64,000 nucleotides of DNA, taken from contig NZ_CP013655.1 in the NCBI RefSeq assembly GCF_001465345.1, forward strand, positions 3,349,091 through 3,413,090. Direction: 5' to 3'. The position numbers and the translations under genes were made by a program. The notes under the pieces are model-generated. The model saw only the letters and a list, made by a program, of their open reading frames with translations. It made no database searches and was not told where the DNA came from. The number at the start of each line of letters is the position of its first letter. Position 1 is the stretch's first letter. Source of the stretch: Enterococcus rotai. Lineage in GTDB: Bacteria; Bacillota; Bacilli; Lactobacillales; Enterococcaceae. This document shows positions 7,222 through 15,676 of the stretch, in pieces.

Positions 7222-9063
7222 TTACTCATCCAACTCTTCAAATTGTGAGTTGTAAAGTGAGGCATAATAGCCACCTTCAGCGAGTAATTCTTCATGTGTT
7301 CCTTGTTCTTTAATATCGCCATCTTGCATGTAAAGAATCTTATCTGCATCTTTGATGGTTGATAAACGGTGAGCGATAACGAATGACGTACGACCTGCCA
7401 TCAAGTTATTCATTGCGCCTTGGATCAACCCTTCCGTTCTTGTATCAACCGATGATGTTGCTTCATCAAGGATCAAAATTGGTTTATCTGCTAAAATTGC
7501 ACGAGCAATTGTTAATAGTTGTTTTTGACCTTGTGAAATATTGGAAGATTCTTCATTCAATTCCATGTTATAACCACCAGGTAAGGTTTGAATAAAATGA
7601 TGTACGTGAGCCGCTTTTGCTGCTTCGTAAACTTCTTCATCTGTTGCATCCAAACGACCATAACGAAGGTTTTCCATAATAGTTCCTTTAAATAACCATG
7701 TATCTTGTAAAACCATGCCAATATTTTTACGTAAATCTGCACGATTGAAGTCTTTAATATTGTGTCCATCGATTTTAATCGCTCCAGATGTTACATCATA
7801 AAAACGCATCAATAATTTAACCATCGTCGTTTTACCAGCTCCCGTTGGTCCAACAATTGCGACAGTTTGGCCTGGATCAACATGTGAACTGAAATCATTA
7901 ATAATAATTTTATCTGGTGTATAACCAAAGCGTACGTGTTCAAAATCAACCATACCTTTGGCTTTATCGATTTTAACTGGATTTGGTACAGTTTGTGCTT
8001 CTTCATCTTCTTCAAGAAATTCAAAGACACGCTCTGCCGCCGCAGCCATTGATTGCAGCAAGTTGGATACTTGAGCTAATTGCGCAATTGGTTGTGTCAA
8101 GTTACGTACATATTGGATAAAAGCTTGGATATCCCCAACCGTAATCGTACCATTATAGGCTAAAATCCCACCGAAAATCGCAACAGCAACATAGCCTAGA
8201 TTTCCAACAAAGTTCATGATTGGCTGCATCAAACCAGAAAGAAATTGAGACTTCCAAGCTGATTTGAATAAAACATCATTTTGCGTTTTAAATTCTTTTA
8301 AAGAATTTTCTTCATCGTTGAATAGACGGACGATATTGTAACCGCCAATTGTTTCTTCCACTTTACCATTGATTACACCAAGGTATTCTTGTTGTGTTTT
8401 AAAATATTTTTGTGAATTTTTTACAACGATCATAATCAAAATCATTGAAATAGGTACGATCAAAATAGCGATACCTGTCATTTGCACCGAGATCGATAAC
8501 ATCATGACGATAACCCCGATGATCGTGAATACGGAAGTGATCAGTTGTGTGATCGATTGGTTTAGCGATTGGCCTAAGGTATCTACGTCATTGGTTATTC
8601 GTGACAATACTTCACCAGTTGTCCGACTTTCAAAATAATTCATTGGCATGCGATTGATTTTTTCTGAAATTTCTTTCCGCATCCGATACGTGATTTTTTG
8701 CGAAATCGTTGACATGATCCAGCCTTGGATGATCCCAAAAGCAGATGCCACCAAGTACAGTCCTAGCATGAATAGTAAAATCCCGCCGATTTTATTAAAA
8801 TCGATCCCGCCAGTTCCTTGATATTTTTTGATCAAGCCATCAAATAATTCTGTAATAGCACTAGATAAGATTTTTGGTCCCCAAATGTTGAAGACGGTTG
8901 AAGCAATCGCAAAGATCATTACAAAGAAAACAGGTATTTTATAAGCACCAATATAGGAGATTAATTTTTTTAGTGTTCCTTTAAAATCTTTGGCTTTCTC
9001 TACTGGAGCGCCTTGTCCAGGTCCGCGTCCGCCACGAGGGCGATTTTGTGTTTGTTCTGCCAT
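7222..9063 (-). CDS. ABC exporter half-transporter, second subunit (LmrD/EfrD type)
   Basis: This 613-residue protein has an N-terminal six-helix ABC exporter membrane domain (~40-340) followed by a nucleotide-binding domain with Walker A GPTGAGKTT, Q-loop GMVLQDTWLFKG, signature NISQGQKQ, Walker B ILILDEATSSVD and switch IAHRLSTI. The ABC signature here is SQGQ and the catalytic Glu after Walker B is present. It follows the 793-aa partner with a 15-base gap, so the two should form a heterodimer in the membrane for multidrug or peptide export. It begins MAEQTQNRPRGGRGPG, a short Arg/Gly-rich cytoplasmic lead. The substrate cannot be read from sequence. Confidence 0.9.
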   Translation of the reverse strand: MAEQTQNRPRGGRGPGQGAPVEKAKDFKGTLKKLISYIGAYKIPVFFVMIFAIASTVFNIWGPKILSSAITELFDGLIKKYQGTGGIDFNKIGGILLFMLGLYLVASAFGIIQGWIMSTISQKITYRMRKEISEKINRMPMNYFESRTTGEVLSRITNDVDTLGQSLNQSITQLITSVFTIIGVIVMMLSISVQMTGIAILIVPISMILIMIVVKNSQKYFKTQQEYLGVINGKVEETIGGYNIVRLFNDEENSLKEFKTQNDVLFKSAWKSQFLSGLMQPIMNFVGNLGYVAVAIFGGILAYNGTITVGDIQAFIQYVRNLTQPIAQLAQVSNLLQSMAAAAERVFEFLEEDEEAQTVPNPVKIDKAKGMVDFEHVRFGYTPDKIIINDFSSHVDPGQTVAIVGPTGAGKTTMVKLLMRFYDVTSGAIKIDGHNIKDFNRADLRKNIGMVLQDTWLFKGTIMENLRYGRLDATDEEVYEAAKAAHVHHFIQTLPGGYNMELNEESSNISQGQKQLLTIARAILADKPILILDEATSSVDTRTEGLIQGAMNNLMAGRTSFVIAHRLSTIKDADKILYMQDGDIKEQGTHEELLAEGGYYASLYNSQFEELDE

Positions 9064-9078
9064 TATTTTCGCTCCTCC

Positions 9079-11460
9079 CTACTCAGCTTCTTCTATGCCT
9101 AATTCAGCATTGCTCAATTGTGACTGAGCAATTTCTTGATAGACAGTGGATGATTTCATTAACTCGTCGTGCGTTCCATGATCGACTACACGTCCTTCAT
9201 TTAATACAATGATGTTATCCGCATGAAGGATCGTTGAGATTTTTTGAGCGACGATGATTTGAGTTGCACCTTTGATATTTTCAGATAAAGCTTTACGTAA
9301 CGCCACATCAGTCTTATTGTCCAGTGCTGAAAATGAATCATCGAAGATCAAGATTTTAGGATTTTTTGCTAAGGCACGGGCAATTGATAAACGTTGTTTT
9401 TGTCCACCGGAAACATTGGTTCCGCCTTGAGAAATTTCTCGGTCATACCCCTTTTCATTAGAATCGATAAATTCTTCTGCTTGAGCAATTTCAGCTGCTT
9501 TTCTCATACGTTCATCCGTTATATCTGCATCGCCAAATTTAATATTTGAGGCAATATCCCCTGAGAATAAAACACCTTTTTGCGGGACAAATCCAATGAT
9601 TTCATGTAATTTGTGTAAGCTCATTTCACGTACATCGATCCCATCGATCGTGATTCTACCGCCTGTTACATCAAACAGTCGAGGAATCAAGTTAACGATC
9701 GTTGATTTACCTGAACCGGTTGAGCCGATCAAAGCGGTCGTTTGACCTGGTTTGGCTGTGAAATTGATATGATGCAAGACATCTTCATCAGCATCCCCAT
9801 AACGGAATTCAACTGCTTCAAATTTCACTTCACCTTTAAAGTCATAATCATCTTTTGGATGTTCTGGGTCTTTGATAGTTGGTTCTGTTTCAAGCACTTC
9901 TTCAACTCGACCTGCTGCGACATTGGCACGAGGTAAAATAATTGAAACCATTGATAACATCATAAAGGCCATTACAATTTGCATTGTGTATGTGATGAAG
10001 GCCATCATATCACCGACTTGCAATTGCCCGTTGTTCATATTATGTCCGCCGACCCAAACGATCAAAACAGAAATACCATTCATCAATAACATCATTACTG
10101 GCATCATAATCGACATTGCTCGGTTCACGAATAATTGTGTTTTCATTAAATCAGTATTGGCACGATCAAAGCGTTTTTCTTCAAATTTTTCACGAGAAAA
10201 AGCTCGAATAACTGGCAATCCTGTGATGATTTCACGAGAAACCAAGTTCACTCTATCCACTAAGTTTTGTAAAGCTTTAAACTTAGGCATCGTTGTTAAT
10301 AGCAAGCTTAGGACTAAAACTAAAACAGCCGCTACAGCAACACCTACGATCCAGCCCATACCTGTTCCTGTTTGATAAACATTATAGATCCCGCCAATAC
10401 CTAAGATCGGCGCATATAACACAATACGCATGATCATCACGATCCCCATTTGCATTTGTTGGATATCATTAGTATTACGTGTGATCAACGAAGCAGGAGA
10501 GAATTTTTCCATTTCGGTATTTGAAAATTGTAACGTACGTTCATACTGTCCAACACGTAGATTCCGACCAACTGATGCTGCTACTAATGAAGCAATCAAT
10601 CCGACAATGATCGCAGCTACAGCTGAAACAAGTGTTAAAAGAACCATTTTTGTTCCTGTTTTAACCATATAATCAGTTTGGATTTGCTGGGTATTCATGT
10701 CCAGTGCTTTATATTCAGCCAGTGTTAATTGAATCCCCACGGTTTTCATTGAATCTGCACCTAGATCACCTAAGCCTTTTTTAGTTGCTTTACGAGCTGC
10801 TTCAACTTTAGCCGGCATAGCATCAGTCGTTGTTTTGATTGAATCAGCTAAGGTTTTTGCTTCAGCCCCCTTGGCTTGTGCTTGAGCAGCTAGATCCTGT
10901 GCTTTTTGTCCTTGTTCCATTGCAGTTGCCGCATCTGTTGCAGATGCCGCTGTACTTCCAGCCGCTTTGGCTTGCTCCCCTAAAGTTGTAGCTTCTTCTC
11001 CAAGTTGTTTGGCTTTTGCAGCATCTTCTCCAACTTTTTTATAGTCTTCGATAATTGCTTTGGCTTCACTACCACTTGATGAATCTTTTGATTGAGAAGA
11101 CGCTAGCATCATCATTGGCAGATTAAAAATATCTGCTAGTTTTGCTTCTGTCATCCCGTCTTGAAGATTTAACTTATACACTTCAACTTCTTTACCATCG
11201 ATTTTTTCAGTTGTTAGTTTATAGTTGTCTTCAATTGTTTTTTTCTCATCATCTGTCATGAACATTTCTATTCCCTGAAGAGTTGTTTTCCTGATTTTTT
11301 CAGGTGTGGAATATTCAAGCCCTCCTTGTTGAATACCGACATCGACGATACCCGATGTTAATTTTGGTAAGCTTAAATCACTATTTGCCTGTACAACTAA
11401 AAGCACAAGAACTGCGATGACCGCATACCAGTATTTGCCAAGATATTTAAAAATCTTCAC
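9079..11460 (-). CDS. ABC exporter half-transporter with large extracellular insertion (LmrC/EfrC type)
   Basis: This 793-residue partner is about 200 residues longer than a usual half-transporter. After the first membrane helix (14-30) comes a soluble stretch (~35-265) rich in Ala, Lys, Glu and Gln (around TKQLGEEA-like heptads, 145-235), probably an extracellular coiled coil, before helix 2 at ~275. The C-terminal ATPase has Walker A GSTGSGKST, signature NVSGGQKQ and Walker B ILIFDDSFSALD. Asp replaces the catalytic Glu after Walker B, the pattern of the degenerate site in heterodimeric exporters. The start is GTG, overlapping by one base the TAG of the MarR gene, so translation is probably coupled. 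Confidence 0.9.
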   Translation of the reverse strand: MKIFKYLGKYWYAVIAVLVLLVVQANSDLSLPKLTSGIVDVGIQQGGLEYSTPEKIRKTTLQGIEMFMTDDEKKTIEDNYKLTTEKIDGKEVEVYKLNLQDGMTEAKLADIFNLPMMMLASSQSKDSSSGSEAKAIIEDYKKVGEDAAKAKQLGEEATTLGEQAKAAGSTAASATDAATAMEQGQKAQDLAAQAQAKGAEAKTLADSIKTTTDAMPAKVEAARKATKKGLGDLGADSMKTVGIQLTLAEYKALDMNTQQIQTDYMVKTGTKMVLLTLVSAVAAIIVGLIASLVAASVGRNLRVGQYERTLQFSNTEMEKFSPASLITRNTNDIQQMQMGIVMIMRIVLYAPILGIGGIYNVYQTGTGMGWIVGVAVAAVLVLVLSLLLTTMPKFKALQNLVDRVNLVSREIITGLPVIRAFSREKFEEKRFDRANTDLMKTQLFVNRAMSIMMPVMMLLMNGISVLIVWVGGHNMNNGQLQVGDMMAFITYTMQIVMAFMMLSMVSIILPRANVAAGRVEEVLETEPTIKDPEHPKDDYDFKGEVKFEAVEFRYGDADEDVLHHINFTAKPGQTTALIGSTGSGKSTIVNLIPRLFDVTGGRITIDGIDVREMSLHKLHEIIGFVPQKGVLFSGDIASNIKFGDADITDERMRKAAEIAQAEEFIDSNEKGYDREISQGGTNVSGGQKQRLSIARALAKNPKILIFDDSFSALDNKTDVALRKALSENIKGATQIIVAQKISTILHADNIIVLNEGRVVDHGTHDELMKSSTVYQEIAQSQLSNAELGIEEAE

Positions 11461-11906
11461 TATTGGTCACCTTCCTCTTTCTGGGAAATTTGTTGAGAGT
11501 AGTCCACGAATTTCGCAGTTAGCTCGATAAAGACTTTTGTATCAGCTTCTCCCATTAGTTTAAAAATCTGCACGATTTTATCACGCATTTCTTTCTTTTG
11601 CAGCTTAGCAGCTTCCTTACCGCACTCGGTCAAGGTAACATGAATGCGTCGACGGTCGTCTGGATCCATCTTACGTTCGATTTGTCCCTTTTTTTCTAAA
11701 CTCCCTAAAACAACAGCAATCCGAGCGCTGGACAGGTTCAATGACTCAGCTAGATGTTTTGGACTAGTTGGTTCGCCGTAACGCTCGAGAAATTTGATGA
11801 CAATACTTTCACCTTGATTACTCTTTTCTAGTCTGCTAAATGCGCTATGTCGATTTTGAACCATTAGACGCATCAGCTCTTGTTCGGCTTCTTCTGCGTA
11901 TGACAT
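11460..11906 (-). CDS. MarR-family transcriptional regulator
   Basis: A 148-residue winged-helix protein, first gene of the exporter operon. The recognition region reads PTSPKHLAESLNLSSARIAV and is followed by the wing IERKMDPDDRRRIHVTLTE, the DRR motif typical of MarR. The start is preceded by AAAGGAGGAG. It most likely represses its own operon until a drug or metabolite ligand binds; a palindrome between the promoter and the gene fits this. Confidence 0.9.
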   Translation of the reverse strand: MSYAEEAEQELMRLMVQNRHSAFSRLEKSNQGESIVIKFLERYGEPTSPKHLAESLNLSSARIAVVLGSLEKKGQIERKMDPDDRRRIHVTLTECGKEAAKLQKKEMRDKIVQIFKLMGEADTKVFIELTAKFVDYSQQISQKEEGDQ

Positions 11907-11942
11907 GTGACTCCTCCTTTTTTCAAAATAATTACTTCTACC

Positions 11943-11971
11943 ATTAATAGCTAACAGCGTTAGTAACTAAT
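11943..11971. promoter_or_regulatory. Probable MarR operator
   Basis: An imperfect 29-base palindrome with outer ATTA/TAAT and inner TAAC/GTTA half-sites lies just downstream of the -10 element of the MarR-ABC promoter, where a bound repressor would block transcription start. Its link to the MarR protein is inferred from position. Confidence 0.6.
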
Positions 11972-11979
11972 GCTGTTTG

Positions 11980-12008
11980 ATATTAACGCAAATAGCTTTC
12001 GATGTCAA
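11980..12008 (-). promoter_or_regulatory. Promoter of the MarR-ABC operon
   Basis: Minus strand TTGACA (12008-12003), 17-base spacer, TAATAT (11985-11980). Confidence 0.75.
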
Positions 12009-12096
12009 TAGTCTTGGTTCAAAAAAAATAATGAATACGGTTTTATTGCTAAATCTTAAAAAAGTGTTCTGAAAATGAAACCACGACTTAAGTTTT

Positions 12097-12157
12097 CGCA
12101 AAAAAATATAGTTTAGTAATGTCAAAGAGTAACATTACTAAACTATATTTTTTTGCG
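12097..12157. terminator. Strong bidirectional hairpin
   Basis: A perfect ~23-bp stem (AAAAAAATATAGTTTAGTAA and its complement) around a nine-base loop, with A-runs and T-runs on both flanks, so it can terminate from either side. It overlaps the last codons of the Lrp-like fragment. Confidence 0.85.
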
Positions 12158-12340
12158 ACTTCCCAAGACTGAATCTACGCTACAACGAGCCCATTTGGAT
12201 ATTTTTTCAATAAATACTTTTAATCGAGGTTGGTTAAAATGCGCTACTACTAGATAACAAGCGGGACCACTCACTTTGTAAAACTCATCAATCCCTTTAA
12301 ATTCATTGATGACTCTCTCAATTGTCACGGGAAGAATCAC
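12143..12340 (-). pseudogene. Remnant of an Lrp/AsnC regulator (C-terminal part)
   Basis: This 65-codon frame reads RVINEFKGIDEFYKVSGP then ACYLVVAHFN and ARCSVDSVLG, which matches the end of an Lrp/AsnC effector (RAM) domain: the strand-turn with SGxxxYLV and the final helix-strand before the C-terminus. No helix-turn-helix or upstream coding sequence is found in any frame before the esterase gene, and the only start is a GTG without a good ribosome site. I take it as the surviving 3' end of a deleted gene. A short functional RAM-only protein is possible but less likely. Confidence 0.5.
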
Positions 12341-12419
12341 GTTTATTTAAAACTCTTTTTAAACTGATTTGACCTATATGCCTTCTTCTTTGCAACAGTT
12401 TTTTAGCTCAACGCTACTG

Positions 12420-13412
12420 CTATTTAGAATGATAATTCTCTAAAAACCAAATTGTTTTTTCGACAGCTTGACTTGAAGCCTTTGTTTCCATGTTTAATTG
12501 ATAGCCATGTCCAACTGTTTGTTGACCATCAAAAAATAACGAAACAACTGGTACCTCTTCTTTTTTCAACTCACCAACATATTGCTTGGCTTGTTTTGTA
12601 AATGTTTTAGTATTCCCATCCGTAATAAATATGGGTGGGAAATCTTTACTGATCAGCTTTCTAAGATCAAGTAACTGACCTAATCTGTGATCCTCTTTCC
12701 AATTCTTTTCTCCTGTCAGCCCCCAACCCATTTTACTTAGTAGATAATTTGTTGCTAGATTCCCTTGGTATGTTTGAAATTCGGATAAATCGAATACTGC
12801 ACTATATAGTAATAAACTATTGATTCTAAGGTTTTCTACAGGTTGAATTGCGATTTGTTTAGCATACTCTTTATTATGATAGGCTGACAATAATTGCAAT
12901 GCTAAGAATCCACCTGCTGATGATCCAGATAGGTTGATTTGTGTTGGATCAAACTGATACTTTTCAGCGTTTTTGGTCACAAATGCTAAGGCTTGATTGA
13001 CTTGCCTTACTTGATCAAAAATAGTTGCATCAGGCACTAGATGATAGTTGATGCTGACAAAAGCATAGTCGCCATTAGATACAGTTGGCCCGAAGTACTG
13101 AGCCATCTTTTTATCACCTTTAAAAAAGCCACCCCCATGAACAAAAACAATCACTGGTATTTTTGAGTTCGTTTTTTTAGGAAGATAGAGATCTAAGGTA
13201 CTTTCAGGATATTCCTTTGAGTATGAAATGTCATTGATCGTTTTTACACGATCTTCAATTTGTTGATAACCATTCGGTTTGGTAAGTTTAGCTTCGATTG
13301 GCAAGCCTTGGACCAACTTAAATAATGGCTTAGGAGTAAAATATAAAGTACCAAGGCAAATAATAAGAATAGCGAAGATACTAACGAGTATTACTAATAC
13401 AAACTTTTTCAT
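12420..13412 (-). CDS. Membrane-anchored alpha/beta hydrolase (HGGG esterase family)
   Basis: The 330-residue protein starts with one hydrophobic helix (~5-24) and has the oxyanion motif VFVHGGGFF and nucleophile elbow SGSSAGGFL of hormone-sensitive-lipase/BD-FAE-like esterases; the catalytic His is probably in VGHGYQLN near the end. I start at the ATG at 13412, where TGGAGG lies six bases upstream; the longer reading from 13472 lacks such a site. It is probably exported and anchored, acting on acyl or acetyl esters outside the membrane. It is a single gene with no obvious partner. Confidence 0.83.
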   Translation of the reverse strand: MKKFVLVILVSIFAILIICLGTLYFTPKPLFKLVQGLPIEAKLTKPNGYQQIEDRVKTINDISYSKEYPESTLDLYLPKKTNSKIPVIVFVHGGGFFKGDKKMAQYFGPTVSNGDYAFVSINYHLVPDATIFDQVRQVNQALAFVTKNAEKYQFDPTQINLSGSSAGGFLALQLLSAYHNKEYAKQIAIQPVENLRINSLLLYSAVFDLSEFQTYQGNLATNYLLSKMGWGLTGEKNWKEDHRLGQLLDLRKLISKDFPPIFITDGNTKTFTKQAKQYVGELKKEEVPVVSLFFDGQQTVGHGYQLNMETKASSQAVEKTIWFLENYHSK

Positions 13413-13597
13413 TCTAACCTCCATAATAATCATAGCTAAATTATACCTGTTAATTAGCATCACAACAATCATTGGGCTACTGTTTTAATGAACATTTTTT
13501 TGCTCCGAAACTATTTTAATTAAAAAAACTTTCTAAATAATCATTTAAGTATGAATGTCCTCTAAAAATAAACGAACCGACACAAACTCGCCGATAC

Positions 13598-14704
13598 TTA
13601 AACAGGATGATTATGACAAAATTGAATAAGTTCTTGACCATGTTGACTCAAAAAAGTTTGGAAGCCACAATAAGTCTCTTTTTTATCGAGATACATTGAA
13701 TGTTTCATTCGTTTACATCCACCCATACACATTGAGCGAAAAGGACAGTCTTGGCACTTTTGCGGAAACTGTTTTGGTTCAAATAAAAAATGCTTCATTA
13801 CGTAACTTTTATACAATTCTATCAACGAGTATTCTGTGATATTGCCCATCAAGTATTGATCTAAAACGTAAAAATCACAGGGATAGACATTTCCATTAGA
13901 CTCTATCACGTATTGTGGCTGACATTGTCCGATCAAGCCACAAGCTGTCACTCGTTGTGCTTTAAATAAATGGACTAAATCATCAAAAAACTTAATGCTA
14001 CGATAGTTACCCGTTGCATATTCTTTTATCCATAAATCCCAGAGTACGTGGTAGAAGTGATAAAAGCGTTGTGGGGTTAACGCATAAACAGACTTTGTAC
14101 CGTTTAAATCGCCTAAACAAGGAATGAATTGAATGTATTGAATCTTTTCTTGTTTCATAAATTGATACATTTTTTGTGGGTGACGAGCTAGTTCATTTGT
14201 CAACACACATAATACATTATACTGAACCTGATATTTTTCAAATAGCTGCTTTGTTTTGATCACCCGGTGAAAGGTTCCTTTCCTTTTAGGATCAATGCGA
14301 TTCTGATCATGGATCGACTGATAGCCGTCGATAGACAGTCCAACTAAGAAATGATGCTCATAAAAAAAACGACACCACTTTTCATTGATTAAAAGACCAT
14401 TGGTTTGAATCGCATATTGAATCATTGCTTTTTTCGTATTTTTTTCCGTCACGTATGCAACAAAAGACTGAAAATAGGTGAATCCAGCCAGAGTTGGTTC
14501 CCCACCTTGAAACGTAATTGTTAATTGGTCTTGATTGGTTAAATCCAATAGTAAATGATCAATCATTTTTCTCATGATTTCAGGCGTCATCTTCCCATAA
14601 GAGTTAACCGCTCGACTATCGGCTACATCTGCATAAAAACAGTACTTACAGCGTATATTACACAAGGCAGAAGCAGGTTTGATCATAACAGCTATTTTTC
14701 GCAT
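13598..14704 (-). CDS. Anaerobic sulfatase-maturating enzyme (radical SAM, SPASM)
   Basis: This 368-residue enzyme carries the radical SAM motif CNIRCKYC (C15, C19, C22) near the start and C-terminal SPASM cysteines (CGLIGQCQPQY, YPCDFYV, CQDCPFRSMCMGGCKR) that bind two auxiliary iron-sulfur clusters. It matches anSME, which oxidises the active-site Cys or Ser of sulfatases to formylglycine without oxygen. The target is almost certainly the sulfatase at 15677. It follows an FGE gene with a 30-base gap, so two activators of different chemistry are encoded for one sulfatase. Confidence 0.92.
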   Translation of the reverse strand: MRKIAVMIKPASALCNIRCKYCFYADVADSRAVNSYGKMTPEIMRKMIDHLLLDLTNQDQLTITFQGGEPTLAGFTYFQSFVAYVTEKNTKKAMIQYAIQTNGLLINEKWCRFFYEHHFLVGLSIDGYQSIHDQNRIDPKRKGTFHRVIKTKQLFEKYQVQYNVLCVLTNELARHPQKMYQFMKQEKIQYIQFIPCLGDLNGTKSVYALTPQRFYHFYHVLWDLWIKEYATGNYRSIKFFDDLVHLFKAQRVTACGLIGQCQPQYVIESNGNVYPCDFYVLDQYLMGNITEYSLIELYKSYVMKHFLFEPKQFPQKCQDCPFRSMCMGGCKRMKHSMYLDKKETYCGFQTFLSQHGQELIQFCHNHPV

Positions 14705-14736
14705 TGTCCTCTTTGCTCCTTTCAGTCAGCTTTATC

Positions 14737-15576
14737 TCAGCAATCTTTGGCACAGCGAAAACCCATATTACTTGTTGTATTCTCTCGATAAGATCCATTT
14801 CTGGAAAACACTCGATATCGTTTACAATAACTTTGATGACATAAAAACGAGCCTCCTCGAATTGCGAACTCATCTTTGATTGGTCCAGTTTTCGACTGCC
14901 CAGTTGCTAATTCTGACAACGGAATTTTACTCGGATTCGCACACCATTCCCAGATATTGCCAATCATTTGATATATTCCGTATTGATTTACTTCAAAAGA
15001 TTTGACAGGTGCCGTCCCAAGAAAACCATCTTCTTGCGTATTTTCAAACGGAAAATTTCCTTGCCAAATATTACAATGATGTTGATTTCCTTTTAGCAAC
15101 TCCTCTCCCCACGGATACAGAGCATCTTGTTTATTTCTAGCAACATATTCCCATTCTACTTCCGTTGGTAATCGTTTATTTGCCCACTTACAATATGCAA
15201 TAGCATCATCATAAGAGACATGAACAACAGGATGATCCATTCTTTCTTTAATATCACTTGTCGGTCCTTCTGGATGCTTCCAGGAAGCTCCGGGTACGGT
15301 CAACCACCAAAACATTTTTCCGACGCTTTGGTAATCTTTTCTGTTTACCTCTGGAATCAGTAGATAAAAAACACTTGAGTTTCCAAATCGTTCGGCATCA
15401 GTCTGATATCCCGTTTCGTTAATAAAAGTTTGAAAGCATTTATTTGTCACACTTGTTTCATCCATATCGAAACAAGCGACTGTCATTAGCTGTACCGGCG
15501 TTTCAGCATCTTCAAAAAAACCATTTTCTAAGCTAGTATTGCCCATGACAAAGGTACCACTTGGAATCCGTTTCAT
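14737..15576 (-). CDS. Formylglycine-generating enzyme (FGE/SUMF1 family)
   Basis: The 279-residue protein opens with the family motif RIPSGTFVMG and has KRLPTEVEWEYVAR, GNIWEWCAN and GFRCAKD blocks. The segment GGSFLCHQSYCKRYR keeps both catalytic cysteines of true FGE (CxxxxC, copper-binding in the aerobic enzyme), which is lost in many non-catalytic SUMF relatives. It should convert the Cys of CxPxR sulfatases to formylglycine using O2. The ATG at 15576 follows GGAGGAAATAAGA; the upstream TTG reading is less likely. It lies between the sulfatase and anSME genes. Confidence 0.88.
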   Translation of the reverse strand: MKRIPSGTFVMGNTSLENGFFEDAETPVQLMTVACFDMDETSVTNKCFQTFINETGYQTDAERFGNSSVFYLLIPEVNRKDYQSVGKMFWWLTVPGASWKHPEGPTSDIKERMDHPVVHVSYDDAIAYCKWANKRLPTEVEWEYVARNKQDALYPWGEELLKGNQHHCNIWQGNFPFENTQEDGFLGTAPVKSFEVNQYGIYQMIGNIWEWCANPSKIPLSELATGQSKTGPIKDEFAIRGGSFLCHQSYCKRYRVFSRNGSYRENTTSNMGFRCAKDC

Positions 15577-15602
15577 TCTTATTTCCTCCAAATTCTAAGA
15601 GC

Positions 15603-15667
15603 TTGGGACAAAAGCATTCATTCGGGATCAGCGTGTTTAACAAAAAGAGAACCGACTTTTGTCCCAA
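15603..15667. repeat. GGGACAAAAG inverted-repeat element between sulfatase and FGE genes
   Basis: Minus strand TTTGGGACAAAAG pairs with CTTTTGTCCCAA around a ~40-base inner part that holds GGTTCTCTTTTTGTTAAACA. It looks like an enterococcal intergenic stem-loop. It could stabilise the 3' end of the EII-sulfatase message or lower expression of the two maturases. Confidence 0.6.
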
Positions 15668-15676
15668 ATTCTTTTT

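Noticed and set aside
8369-8638. 89-codon plus-strand frame inside the ABC exporter gene
   Set aside because: Antisense shadow of a well-supported membrane domain; no ribosome site.
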